Of a DNA stretch of 10,893 nt, positions 1 to 6,818 are shown in pieces (positions within the stretch are counted from its first letter, which is position 1; every line of letters starts with the position of its first letter). The position numbers were made by a program, and so were the translations under genes. Source of the DNA: Brevundimonas sp. (GTDB lineage: Bacteria; Pseudomonadota; Alphaproteobacteria; Caulobacterales; Caulobacteraceae); assembly GCA_024711185.1 (NCBI GenBank), contig JANJTI010000132.1, positions 1 through 10,893 of the forward strand. The letters are read 5' to 3'. Below the pieces are notes generated by a model, which worked only from the letters and a program-made list of their open reading frames with translations, was not told the origin of the DNA and made no database searches.

Positions 1-257
1 GCCGCCGCGTCGGTGCCGTCGTCGAGTCGGCCGTAGTCGCGCTTGATGCCCAGCGAGGTCATCGTCTGCGGCGACAGGGCGATCCGCTCCTGGAAGGCCT
101 GCTCGAAGAAGGCCGCCAGCCGGGCGTCCTCGCTCTGCGCCGCCGCCTGGTGGGCGGCATGATCGGCATGCCCCGCGTGGGCGTCCTGCGCCAGCGCGGC
201 GGGCGCGACGGCCAGCACCGCGGCGGCGGCGACGGTGGAGACGAGCAGACGACGCAT
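1..257 (-). CDS. DUF885 family exported protein, N-terminal part
   Basis: Only the first 85 codons are in the window; the gene continues beyond position 1. The protein starts MRRLLVSTVAAAAVLAVAP and has a typical Sec signal peptide with a probable cleavage site after AALA (about residue 23), so it should be exported. A short His/Ala-rich stretch follows (HAGHADHAAH), then a segment containing SPQTMTSLGIKRDYGRLDD. That last segment resembles the start of DUF885 (COG4805) proteins, which are large and of unproven function; assigning the family is inference from a short match. The ATG at 255-257 is preceded by a good ribosome binding site (GGGAGG, about 6 nt upstream). It lies 65 nt downstream of the lipoprotein gene on the same strand and may be the third gene of its operon. 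The His-rich stretch after the signal peptide might bind metal, but low complexity alone explains it. Confidence 0.7.
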   Translation of the reverse strand, partial: MRRLLVSTVAAAAVLAVAPAALAQDAHAGHADHAAHQAAAQSEDARLAAFFEQAFQERIALSPQTMTSLGIKRDYGRLDDGTDAA

Positions 258-322
258 GGGACCCTCCCGGAACGCAGAGGGCGCGACCGTCTCCGCTCCG
301 GCGTCGGGGCGCAAGTCGCGCG

Positions 323-934
323 TCAGAACTCCCGCCAGCTGTCGCCGGGATCGCGTTCGCCCGGGTCGACGCGCTGCTGGCCCCACGAGACGATCATCAG
401 CAGCTTGTGGCTGCGGATGCGGAACTCGCCGGTCATCGGCACGATGGCCCCCAGGGGCGCGCCGGTGCGCGGCTCGTAGAGGAAGCCCGAGAACTCCGCC
501 ACGCCCACCCGGTCCCGCCGGCTGTACACCGACAGCTCGGGAATCGAGACGACGTTGAAGTTCTCGTTGATCGGCACCCGCATGTCCGGCAGGCCGAACA
601 CGCGGCGCATCTGCTCCAGCGACAGGGTGCCGGCGCGCACCTCGAGCACGGCGTCGGCGTCGTTCCTGGAGGGCGCCAGGGCGTAGCCGGCCTCCGACAG
701 GGCCGCCCGGATGGCGCTGATGGCGTAGGGCGCCGCCTCGGCGCGGAAGTAGGCGTCGTCGACGAAGACGCGCGACCCGCCGGGGATCGGCAGCGTCAGG
801 CCCTCGACCGCCCGGTCGGCCGCGCGGGCGACCAGCAGCTGCTCTGTCGCGGTCCGGGAAGGATAGGTTTCGGAGGTCGAGGCGCAGGCGGCGAGACCCA
901 GCAGGGCCAGCGGCAGGACGGCGAAACGCTTCAA
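323..934 (-). CDS. Putative outer-membrane or periplasmic lipoprotein (DUF6655-like)
   Basis: A 203-residue protein with a lipoprotein signal: MKRF, a hydrophobic core, then the lipobox L-A-A-C with the lipidated cysteine at residue 17. No Asp follows the Cys, so an outer-membrane location is likely. The mature part begins with a segment containing RTATEQLL, then a mixed alpha/beta domain including RVFVDDAYF (about 55-63) and a C-terminal region with the motif SHKLLMIVSWG. The RTATEQLL opening recalls the DUF6655 lipoprotein family, but I recognise it only loosely; the function is unknown. The start is TTG (932-934), preceded by GGGAG at 8 nt spacing; no in-frame ATG or GTG lies nearby upstream. 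The TTG begins one base after the stop codon of the glyoxalase gene, so the two are surely cotranscribed and probably translationally coupled. Confidence 0.8.
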   Translation of the reverse strand: MKRFAVLPLALLGLAACASTSETYPSRTATEQLLVARAADRAVEGLTLPIPGGSRVFVDDAYFRAEAAPYAISAIRAALSEAGYALAPSRNDADAVLEVRAGTLSLEQMRRVFGLPDMRVPINENFNVVSIPELSVYSRRDRVGVAEFSGFLYEPRTGAPLGAIVPMTGEFRIRSHKLLMIVSWGQQRVDPGERDPGDSWREF

Positions 935-935
935 G

Positions 936-1376
936 TCACCAGCTCCCGGTGTTCGGCATCGAGGCCCACGGCTCGGCCGGGGCGAGGGGCTGGCCTTCCT
1001 GCAGCAGCTCGATGGAGATGCCGTCCGGCGAGCGGACGAAGGCCATGCGGCCGTCGCGCGGCGGACGGTTGATGGTCACGCCTCCATCCATCAGCCGCTG
1101 GCAGGCGGCGTAGATGTCGTCGACCTTGTAGGCGAGGTGCCCGAAGTTGCGTCCGCCCGTGTAGGCCTCCGGGTCCCAGTTGTACGTCAGCTCCACCTCG
1201 GGCGCACGCTCCGCCTCCGAACGGGCGCGATCCTTGGGCGCGGCGAGGAAGACGAGGGTGTAGCGGCCCGTTTCGTTCTCCATTCGCCGGACCTCCTCGA
1301 GGCCCAGCAGATCGCGCCAGAAGCGCAGGGAGGCGTCGAGGTCCGCCACGCGGACCATGGTGTGAAGATAGCGCAT
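936..1376 (-). CDS. gloA: Lactoylglutathione lyase (glyoxalase I)
   Basis: Converts the hemithioacetal of methylglyoxal and glutathione to S-lactoylglutathione, the first step of cytosolic methylglyoxal detoxification. The 146-residue protein has two VOC-superfamily modules. The four expected metal ligands are visible: His5 ([11 protein letters not shown]), Glu62 ([10 protein letters not shown]), His80 ([13 protein letters not shown]) and Glu123 (GISIELLQ). The spacing is close to E. coli GlxI (His5, Glu56, His74, Glu122), and the overall length is slightly above that enzyme. A few extra residues in the loop before Glu62 ([12 protein letters not shown]) account for the shift. The ATG at 1374-1376 has only a weak ribosome binding site, but residues 3-20 match the family N-terminus, so the start is secure. 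First gene of a probable minus-strand operon with the lipoprotein gene, with a possible promoter at 1410-1417. It is divergent from the exoD-like gene. Confidence 0.92.
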   Translation of the reverse strand: MRYLHTMVRVADLDASLRFWRDLLGLEEVRRMENETGRYTLVFLAAPKDRARSEAERAPEVELTYNWDPEAYTGGRNFGHLAYKVDDIYAACQRLMDGGVTINRPPRDGRMAFVRSPDGISIELLQEGQPLAPAEPWASMPNTGSW

Positions 1377-1409
1377 GGACTCGGCCGGTTTCGAAGGGGG
1401 AGGGGCCGC

Positions 1410-1417
1410 CTTATAGC
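1410..1417 (-). promoter_or_regulatory. Possible -10 element of the gloA operon
   Basis: Read on the minus strand these bases are GCTATAAG. This matches the Caulobacter housekeeping-sigma -10 consensus GCTANAWC at every position except the last. It would place transcription start about 30 nt before the gloA ATG. I could not find a convincing -35 (TTGACG-like) at the right distance, so the call rests on the -10 element and its position. Confidence 0.35.
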
Positions 1418-1517
1418 GGCGCGCGGGCCCGGCGGCGACTCACAGGCGGTTTCCGCCCCCCCCTCGTCATCCGCCGCCTTTCCGGCTACCCACCCGCCTC
1501 GACCCGTGGGGAGACCG

Positions 1518-2159
1518 ATGAGCGAAGCGCGGAACCAGTACGCCGACGATCCGAAGCAGGGCTTCATCGCCCTGGTGGCCGACCTCGCCGCGATCAGCGG
1601 CCCGGACGGCCTGACCCTGCTGGAGATCCGCGACCGTCTGGACGAGCGCGCCTTCGGCCTGATGATCCTCATCCTCGCCATCCCATGCCTGGTGCCGGCG
1701 TTGTACGGCGTGCCCCAGATCGTCGGCATTCCGATCCTGATCCTGGCGGTGCAGATGCTGGCCGGACGGGTGGAGCCCTGGCTGCCCAAGGCGGTCCTGC
1801 AGCGGCGGGTCTCGAAAGCGTGGTTGGACCGCATGGCCGACTTCGCCACGAAGCGGATGGGCTGGTTCGAGCGCCTGTCGCGGCCGCGTCTGACCGTCTT
1901 CGCAGAGGGCTGGGCGGAACGGGCCGCGGCCTTCTTCATGATCCTGGCCACCCTGACCATCGTCCTGCCCATGACCAACACCGTCCCCTCGGTCGCTCTG
2001 ACCCTGCTGGCGGTGGGGCTGATCCAGCGCGACGGCCTGTTCGTGGCCGCGGGCGCCGCGGTGGCCACCGGGTGGGCGACGGCTCTGGCGGCTGTCGGAA
2101 TCGGCTTCTTCGTCGGCGCCGGCTGGGCCGTGTCGCTGATCGCGCGCCTCGGCGGTTGA
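1518..2159 (+). CDS. exoD: ExoD-family exopolysaccharide synthesis membrane protein
   Basis: A 213-residue inner-membrane protein of the ExoD family (named for a Sinorhizobium meliloti gene affecting exopolysaccharide and alkali sensitivity; the biochemical role is unknown). The cytosolic N-terminus contains the family-typical GLTLLEIRDRLDERAFGLM. Hydrophobic segments follow at about 44-60 and 62-83, with the helix-breaking repeat PCLVP...GVPQIVGIP. After a polar middle (85-130), further segments lie at about 135-152, 154-170 and 174-208, including a second conserved loop LPMTNTVPS. The two halves look like a duplicated hairpin. The open frame extends upstream over gloA, but the ATG at 1518 has GGGGAG just upstream and begins where family similarity begins. 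First gene of a plus-strand cluster with dsbB and coq7. Confidence 0.88.
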   Translation: MSEARNQYADDPKQGFIALVADLAAISGPDGLTLLEIRDRLDERAFGLMILILAIPCLVPALYGVPQIVGIPILILAVQMLAGRVEPWLPKAVLQRRVSKAWLDRMADFATKRMGWFERLSRPRLTVFAEGWAERAAAFFMILATLTIVLPMTNTVPSVALTLLAVGLIQRDGLFVAAGAAVATGWATALAAVGIGFFVGAGWAVSLIARLGG

Positions 2160-2203
2160 GCGCAATCGACGCGGCGCTGCGGCCCGGCTATGAACGAGGT
2201 CCG

Positions 2204-2737
2204 ATGAGAGGCCTGTATCGACTCCTGACGCGGTGGTGGACCGCCTTCGCCCTGGCGGCGTCCCTCGCCATGCTCGCGGCGGCGCACGCCTTCGAGCGTT
2301 TCGGCGGACTGGCCCCGTGCAACCTGTGCCTCAAGCAGCGCGAGGTCTACTGGGGCGCGGCCGCCAACGCCCAGGTCGCCACGGTCTGGCACCTGGTCAG
2401 TCGCGGCAGTCGCGGCACGCCGCGCATCGCCGCCTTCCTGCTCGCCGTGACCTTCGCCACGGGCGCGATCACGGCCGTCTTCCACATGGGCGGAGAGCTG
2501 GACTGGTGGAGCCTGCCGGCGGCCTGCGCCGGCGGGGGCGATGTCGACCTCGAAAGCCTGACGGCCTTTGCTCTAGGTACCGGGCCGATCGAGCGGCCGG
2601 CGATGTGCGACGCCGTGGCGTGGAGTTTCCTCGGCCTCAGCATGGCAGGGTGGAACGCCCTGATCTCGGCCGCATTGGCCGTGTTCAGCCTGCTCGCCGC
2701 CAAGAGGCCGAAAGATGCCCGCGCCCCTCGCATCTGA
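2204..2737 (+). CDS. dsbB: Disulfide bond formation protein B
   Basis: An inner-membrane quinone reductase that reoxidises DsbA and passes the electrons to ubiquinone. The 177-residue protein has four predicted membrane helices (about 13-31, 48-64, 74-93 and 137-167). The first periplasmic pair is Cys39 and Cys42 in CNLC, followed by Arg46 in KQRE, the position of the quinone-binding arginine in E. coli DsbB (Arg48). The second periplasmic pair is Cys108 and Cys135. The segments WWSLPAAC and AWSFLGLSMAGWNALIS are typical of alphaproteobacterial DsbB. The ATG at 2204 has GAGG 4 nt upstream. It follows the exoD-like gene by 44 nt and its last 23 nt overlap coq7. No dsbA is in the window; the partner must be elsewhere. 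Confidence 0.93.
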   Translation: MRGLYRLLTRWWTAFALAASLAMLAAAHAFERFGGLAPCNLCLKQREVYWGAAANAQVATVWHLVSRGSRGTPRIAAFLLAVTFATGAITAVFHMGGELDWWSLPAACAGGGDVDLESLTAFALGTGPIERPAMCDAVAWSFLGLSMAGWNALISAALAVFSLLAAKRPKDARAPRI

Positions 2738-3305
2738 GACATCGAACCGCCGGGTTCCGCTGGCGCGCCCGGGCCGGGGCGCCAGCAGGCGCCGGCGCGA
2801 CGAGATCCTGCGCGTCGACCACGCCGGCGAGTACGCCGCGGTGCAGATCTATCGGGCCCAGCGCGCCGTCTTCGCCGGGCGACCGGGCAAGGACCGGATT
2901 GCGGCGGACATGGCCGGGATGCGGGCGCAGGAGCAGGTGCATCTGGACCGCTTCAACGCCCTGCTGGCCGCCGAGAAGGTCCGCCCGACGGCGATGACGC
3001 CGGTCTGGCGGCTGGCGGCGCTGGGGCTGGGGGCCGGCACGGCCCTGCTGGGCGAAAAGGCGGCGCATGCCTGCACCGAGGCGGTGGAGAGCGTCATCGA
3101 GGAGCACTACGCCGACCAGATCGCCGAGATCCGCGCGCAGGATCCGGAGCTGGCGGCGGAGCTGACCCGGTTCCGCGACGAGGAGCTGGCCCATCACGAC
3201 CACGCCGTCGCCCATGGCAGCCGGGAGGCTCCGGGCTATCGTCTGCTCAGCGCGATGATCAGGGCCGGCTGTCGCGCCGCCATCAAGGTGTCCGAGCGGG
3301 TCTGA
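2715..3305 (+). CDS. coq7: Demethoxyubiquinone hydroxylase (2-polyprenyl-3-methyl-6-methoxy-1,4-benzoquinone monooxygenase)
   Basis: Adds the last hydroxyl group to the ubiquinone ring, forming demethylubiquinone. It is a peripheral membrane di-iron protein of the ferritin-like fold. The 196-residue protein has two parallel halves with the di-iron ligands visible: Glu39 (DHAGEYAAV), Glu73-x-x-His76 (EQVH), Glu125 (TEAVESVIEEHY) and Glu157-x-x-His160 (EELAHHD). The first 28 residues are Arg-rich and poorly conserved, as expected before the DEILRVDHAGE core. The central segment WRLAALGLGAGTALLG is the hydrophobic part thought to touch the membrane. The ATG at 2715 has AGAGG about 7 nt upstream, inside the end of dsbB, indicating translational coupling. 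It ends 3 nt before the stop of the convergent cobT gene. Confidence 0.94.
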   Translation: MPAPLASETSNRRVPLARPGRGASRRRRDEILRVDHAGEYAAVQIYRAQRAVFAGRPGKDRIAADMAGMRAQEQVHLDRFNALLAAEKVRPTAMTPVWRLAALGLGAGTALLGEKAAHACTEAVESVIEEHYADQIAEIRAQDPELAAELTRFRDEELAHHDHAVAHGSREAPGYRLLSAMIRAGCRAAIKVSERV

Positions 3306-3308
3306 GCG

Positions 3309-5186
3309 TCACGCCGCCCGCTTCCGGCGGGCCGGCCGGGGCTCGGCCGCGGGCCTCGCCTCGAACAGTTCGGCCAGCTTCTCGATCATCACGCCGCCCA
3401 GCTGCTCGACGTCCACGATGGTGACCGCACGGCGGTACCAGCGGGTCACATCGTGGCCTATGCCGATGGCGATCAGTTCGACCGGGGACCGCGTCTCGAT
3501 CTGCTCGATGACCTGCCGCAGGTGCCTGTCGAGATAGAGCGCCGCGTTTGCTGACTGGGTTGAATCGTCGACCGGAGAGCCGTCGGAGATGACCATCAGG
3601 ATCTGGCGCGCCTCGGGCCGGGCCAGCAGGCGCTCGTGCGCCCACAGCAGCGCCTCGCCGTCGATGTTCTCCTTGAGCAGACCCTCGCGCATCATCAGGC
3701 CGAGGTTCTTCTTCGCCCGCCGCCACGGCGCGTCGGCGGCCTTGTAGATGATGTGACGGAGGTCGTTCAGGCGCCCCGGACCCGCCGGCTTGCCGGCGCT
3801 GATCCACGCCTCCCGACTTTGGCCGCCCTTCCACGCCCGGGTGGTGAAGCCGAGGATCTCGACCTTGACCCCGCAGCGCTCCAGCGTCCGCGCGAGGATG
3901 TCGGCGCAGACGGCCGCGACCATGATCGGCCGACCCCGCATGGAGCCCGAATTGTCGAGCAGCAGGGTGACCACGGTGTCGCGGAACGGGCTCTCGCTCT
4001 CGGCCTTGAAGCTGAGCGGGCTGGTCGGGTCGACGACGATGCGGGTCAGGCGGGCGGTGTCCAGCACCCCCTCCTCGAGGTCGAAATGCCAGCTGCGGTT
4101 CTGCTGGGCCATCAGGCGGCGCTGCAGCTTGTTGGCCAGCCGCGCCACCACCGAGCTGAGAGCTGTCAGCTGCTGGTCGAGCAGGGCGCGCAGCCGCTCA
4201 AGTTCGCTCGGATCGCACAGCTCGGCGGCGTCGATGGTCTCGTCGAAGGCCGGGGTGAACACCCGGTAGGCGTCGATGGCGCGGCCATCGTCGGCGGTCT
4301 GCTGGCGGTTGGGCAGCGCGCCTTCGTCGAGGTCCGGCCCCTCGTCCGTGGCGTCGCCCTGCGGTTCGGCGGGCGCCCCGTCAGGCCGGCTGTCACGCTC
4401 TTCGCCGGCGGTCTGGTCCTCGGTGGAGCCGTCCATCGACTGCCCCTCGCCGCCGCCGGTCTCGTCCTCCTCCTCGTCCTGCTCGTCGGCCGCGTCGGGC
4501 GACTGTTCCTCGGGCCTGTCCTCGCCCTCGTCCTCGGACGCGTCGTCGCCCTGGCCGTCGCCAGGGTCGAGATCGAGCGCGCGCAGCACGGCCTTGAGCC
4601 GCCCGGCGAAGGCGGCCTGGTCGTCCGCCGCCTCGGCGAGGGCGTCGAACTGGGCGCCGGCCTTTTTCTCCAGCTCGGGCCGCACGAGGTCGAGCAGGGC
4701 GCCGGCGCCGTCAGGGGCGCGCTGGCCGGTCAGCCGCTCCCGCGCCAGCAGGGCCACGGCCTCGGCCAGCGGCACGCGCTCGGCCTCTGTGGCGCGCAGG
4801 GCGCCGGTCTTCTCCAGCCGGGTCAGCAGGGCGGCGTTCATGTTGGCCCGCACGCCGGCCAGGGCGCGGGAGCCGACCGCCTCGACCCGCGCCTGCTCCA
4901 CGGCCTCGAACACCTCGGCGGCCTGCCGGTCGGCGGGACGAAGACGGGCGTTCAGGCCCTCGTCATGATTGGCCAGGCGCAGCGCCAGCCGGTCCGCCTG
5001 GCCGCGCAGGGCAGCGCTCTCCGGGCCGGCGGGATCGCGCGGCGGGTGCGGCAGCGTCAGCACCCCGTCGGCCAGCTTCGGCCCGTCGGATCCGAAGGCG
5101 ACCTCCAGCTCCGACTGCTCGGCGAGGGCCCGCGCCGCATGGGCAAGGGCGCGCTTGAACAGTTCGGCGGGGGTTTCGGCGGCCAT
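3309..5186 (-). CDS. cobT: Cobaltochelatase subunit CobT
   Basis: In the aerobic cobalamin pathway CobT and the AAA+ ATPase CobS form the complex that works with CobN to insert cobalt into hydrogenobyrinate a,c-diamide. The 625-residue protein has an N-terminal helical domain (1-200, including [12 protein letters not shown]), a long acidic low-complexity linker (about 208-297, rich in Asp, Glu, Gly and Gln), a conserved segment [15 protein letters not shown] near 366-380, and a C-terminal von Willebrand A domain (about 404-610). The MIDAS metal site DNSGS is at 411-415, and SDGSPVDD follows at 534-541. Length fits the family. It lies 69 nt downstream of ppa on the same strand; neither cobS nor cobN is in the window. 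The C-terminus is short, basic and Ala-rich. CobS/CobT pairs also occur without CobN in some genomes, so a role in cobalt insertion here is inferred from family, not context. Confidence 0.92.
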   Translation of the reverse strand: MAAETPAELFKRALAHAARALAEQSELEVAFGSDGPKLADGVLTLPHPPRDPAGPESAALRGQADRLALRLANHDEGLNARLRPADRQAAEVFEAVEQARVEAVGSRALAGVRANMNAALLTRLEKTGALRATEAERVPLAEAVALLARERLTGQRAPDGAGALLDLVRPELEKKAGAQFDALAEAADDQAAFAGRLKAVLRALDLDPGDGQGDDASEDEGEDRPEEQSPDAADEQDEEEDETGGGEGQSMDGSTEDQTAGEERDSRPDGAPAEPQGDATDEGPDLDEGALPNRQQTADDGRAIDAYRVFTPAFDETIDAAELCDPSELERLRALLDQQLTALSSVVARLANKLQRRLMAQQNRSWHFDLEEGVLDTARLTRIVVDPTSPLSFKAESESPFRDTVVTLLLDNSGSMRGRPIMVAAVCADILARTLERCGVKVEILGFTTRAWKGGQSREAWISAGKPAGPGRLNDLRHIIYKAADAPWRRAKKNLGLMMREGLLKENIDGEALLWAHERLLARPEARQILMVISDGSPVDDSTQSANAALYLDRHLRQVIEQIETRSPVELIAIGIGHDVTRWYRRAVTIVDVEQLGGVMIEKLAELFEARPAAEPRPARRKRAA

Positions 5187-5226
5187 GGCCTGCAGTTAGC
5201 GCTTCACGGGGCCGGGTTGAAGGGCA

Positions 5227-5245
5227 GGGGCGGATCGTTCGCCCC
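5227..5245 (-). other. Hairpin in the ppa-cobT gap
   Basis: GGGGCGGA pairs with TTCGCCCC (one G-T wobble, 3-nt loop), 10 nt beyond the ppa stop codon in the direction of transcription. No T-run follows on the minus strand, so it is not a standard intrinsic terminator. It could stabilise the ppa 3' end or reduce read-through into cobT. Confidence 0.35.
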
Positions 5246-5255
5246 ACGCCCGCTC

Positions 5256-5819
5256 TCAGGCCGCGTTGGCGGCCTTCGCCTCAGCGGCCTGTTTCGCCTG
5301 GTGGGCGCGCACGCCGGCGGCGATCAGCTCGGCGGCCTCGCCGGCGTCGCCCCAGCCCTTGACCTTGACCGACTTGCCCTTCTCCAGGTCCTTGTAGCGG
5401 GTGAAGAAGTGCTCGATCTGCTCCACCAGGATGGCGGGCAGCTGCCGGTAGCTGGCGATGTCGGTGTAGTAGGGATTCAGCTTGTCGACCGGCACGGCGA
5501 GGATCTTCTCGTCGCCGCCCGCCTCGTCTTCCATCTTCAACACCCCGATCGGGCGCGAGCGGATGATGCAGCCCGGCACCACCGGCGTCGGGTTGAGCAC
5601 GATCACGTCGCAGGGATCGCCGTCGTCGGAGAGGGTGTGCGGCACGAAGCCGTAGTTGCCCGGATAGTACATCGCGGTGTGCAGGAAGCGATCGACGAAC
5701 AGGGCGCCCGAGGCCTTGTCCATCTCATACTTCACCGGCAGGCCCCCTTGCGGGATCTCGATGACCACATTGACGTCCCAGGGCGGGTTCGGGCCGACGG
5801 GGATGGCGTCGAGGTTCAT
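5256..5819 (-). CDS. ppa: Inorganic pyrophosphatase (family I, soluble)
   Basis: Hydrolyses pyrophosphate to phosphate in the cytosol, pulling biosynthetic reactions forward. The 187-residue protein has the family signature DGDPCDV, with metal-binding Asp66, Asp68 and Asp71. Other active-site positions align with E. coli PPase: Glu21, Lys30, Glu32, Arg44, Tyr56, Asp98 and Asp103 (E. coli Glu20, Lys29, Glu31, Arg43, Tyr55, Asp97, Asp102). The C-terminal 15-20 residues form a charged Ala-rich tail ([15 protein letters not shown]) beyond the catalytic core. The ATG at 5817-5819 has a weak ribosome binding site but [13 protein letters not shown] is the normal family start. A promoter is visible at 5862-5890. 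cobT follows 69 nt downstream, so read-through is possible; the DUF599 gene is divergent. Confidence 0.96.
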   Translation of the reverse strand: MNLDAIPVGPNPPWDVNVVIEIPQGGLPVKYEMDKASGALFVDRFLHTAMYYPGNYGFVPHTLSDDGDPCDVIVLNPTPVVPGCIIRSRPIGVLKMEDEAGGDEKILAVPVDKLNPYYTDIASYRQLPAILVEQIEHFFTRYKDLEKGKSVKVKGWGDAGEAAELIAAGVRAHQAKQAAEAKAANAA

Positions 5820-5861
5820 GACGGGCTCGTCTGTTGTGCAGCTGCGAACGGGGAGGCGGGC

Positions 5862-5890
5862 GTGATAGGCGGGCGGGACGGCGGAAGCAA
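5862..5890 (-). promoter_or_regulatory. Probable ppa promoter (sigma-70 type)
   Basis: On the minus strand TTGCTT (5885-5890) and TATCAC (5862-5867) are separated by exactly 17 nt, which gives a start point about 35 nt before the ppa ATG. Each hexamer matches the sigma-70 consensus at four of six positions. The -35 hexamer is overlapped by one arm of an inverted repeat (5882-5903). Confidence 0.55.
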
Positions 5891-5903
5891 GGCGCGGCTT
5901 CCG
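5882..5903. repeat. Inverted repeat over the ppa -35 element
   Basis: CGGAAGC (5882-5888) and GCTTCCG (5897-5903) form a perfect 7-bp inverted repeat with an 8-nt spacer. One arm covers most of the ppa -35 hexamer. The geometry (centre-to-centre 15 nt) would suit a dimeric repressor, but no regulator is known to me for this site. Confidence 0.4.
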
Positions 5904-5967
5904 GGGAAAGTCGCTTGAGCGCCGGCCGGTTGCGCGTCAGCATCGCGCGGCCGCATGTGGAGCGCCG

Positions 5968-6651
5968 ATGACCGCCTTCGACTACGCCGCCCTCATCCTG
6001 TTCCTCGTCTGCTGGCTGGGCTACGGCCCGCTGCTCCGTCTGCTGGCGATGCGCAGCGGAACGCTGAACGAGGACATGATGGTGGTGCGGCGGGCGTGGA
6101 TGAGCGCCATGGTCCACCGCGAGGTTCGCATCGTCGACAGCCAGCTGATGGGCCACACCATCAACTCCGGCGGCTTCTTCGCCTCCACCAACCTGCTGCT
6201 CATCGCGGCCGTGGCCGGCATCCTGTTCGGCGGGGAGCAGGCCTTGCGCGGGGTGGCCGAGGTGGGGCCGGACGAGGTGTCGAGCCGGCTGCTGGAGGCC
6301 AAGCTGGCCCTGGTGCTGGTCTGTCTGGCGCGCGGCCTGCTCGACTTCATCTGGTCGATCCGCCAGCTGAACTACGCCCTGGCCCTGATCGGCGCGGCCC
6401 CCGAACTGCACACCGAGGCCGACCGGCGGGGTCTGGGCGAGGCCGCCGGGGCGCTGCTCAATCCGGCGCTGAGCGCCTTCAGCCAGGGCGTGCGCGGCTA
6501 CTATTTCGCCCTCGCCGCCGCGGCGTGGCTGTTCGGTCCGCTCTGGCTGGCGCTGGGCGTGGTCGCGGTCTTCTGCCTGCTGGTCTGGCGACAGGCGGCG
6601 TCGCCCGCGGCCCGCGCCATCCGCAGCGCGCGGCGGCTGCTGGAGCCCTGA
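5968..6651 (+). CDS. DUF599 family membrane protein
   Basis: A 227-residue predicted inner-membrane protein matching DUF599 (COG3821), whose function is unknown. Hydrophobic segments lie at about 5-25, 70-90, 110-132 and 175-206. Between the first two is a polar segment (about 30-65, MVHREVRIVDSQLMGHTINSGG) leading into the family-typical FFASTNLLLI. The other recognisable motif is VRGYYFALAAAAWLFGP near 175-191. The ATG at 5968 has GGAG 5 nt upstream. It is divergent from ppa across 148 nt; I could not find a convincing promoter for it. No terminator directly follows it, but an intrinsic terminator lies 223 nt downstream after a probable small RNA, so read-through from this gene could also end there. 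Confidence 0.85.
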   Translation: MTAFDYAALILFLVCWLGYGPLLRLLAMRSGTLNEDMMVVRRAWMSAMVHREVRIVDSQLMGHTINSGGFFASTNLLLIAAVAGILFGGEQALRGVAEVGPDEVSSRLLEAKLALVLVCLARGLLDFIWSIRQLNYALALIGAAPELHTEADRRGLGEAAGALLNPALSAFSQGVRGYYFALAAAAWLFGPLWLALGVVAVFCLLVWRQAASPAARAIRSARRLLEP

Positions 6652-6785
6652 CCTCGGGGAACGGTCACGTCTGTTCGCACACGCGCAGGCGGCGCGGTCG
6701 ATTTTGCCGCTGTAACCGATTACGCCGCCCGTTTGCGGCTGAAGCTTGTCGTTACATCGTGTGAACGCAGGTGCGAAATGGCCGC

Positions 6786-6814
6786 TTGACGATTTGTGCG
6801 CTGCACACTAGCTT
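6786..6814 (+). promoter_or_regulatory. Possible promoter of the small RNA
   Basis: TTGACG at 6786-6791 is a full match to the alphaproteobacterial -35 consensus. At 17-nt spacing the -10 would be TAGCTT (6809-6814), a partial match, giving a start near G6821. The spacer contains a dyad, TGTGC-gct-GCACA (6795-6807), which could be an operator. The -10 element is the weak part of this call. Confidence 0.4.
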
Positions 6815-6818
6815 TCCT

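Noticed and set aside
1137..1517. 127-codon N-terminal extension of the exoD-like gene
   Set aside because: It runs antisense through gloA and has no ExoD similarity; the ATG at 1518 has a good ribosome binding site.
2190..2207. Five-codon upstream frame (MNEVR) whose stop overlaps the dsbB start
   Set aside because: The ATGA overlap looks like a leader peptide, but there is no regulatory codon pattern and no separate ribosome binding site; chance explains it.
3636..5918. 760-codon plus-strand open frame opposite cobT and ppa
   Set aside because: At this GC content, stop-free frames opposite real genes are common. Its translation is Gly/Leu/Arg/Gln-rich with no motif, while the minus-strand frames carry clear CobT and PPase motifs.
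6657..6675. GGGAAC followed by CGTCTGTTC as a SigT/EcfG promoter or a LexA-type site
   Set aside because: The spacing to CGTT is wrong for an EcfG promoter (needs 16-17 nt), and the GAAC/GTTC arms have the wrong orientation and spacing for the alphaproteobacterial SOS box.
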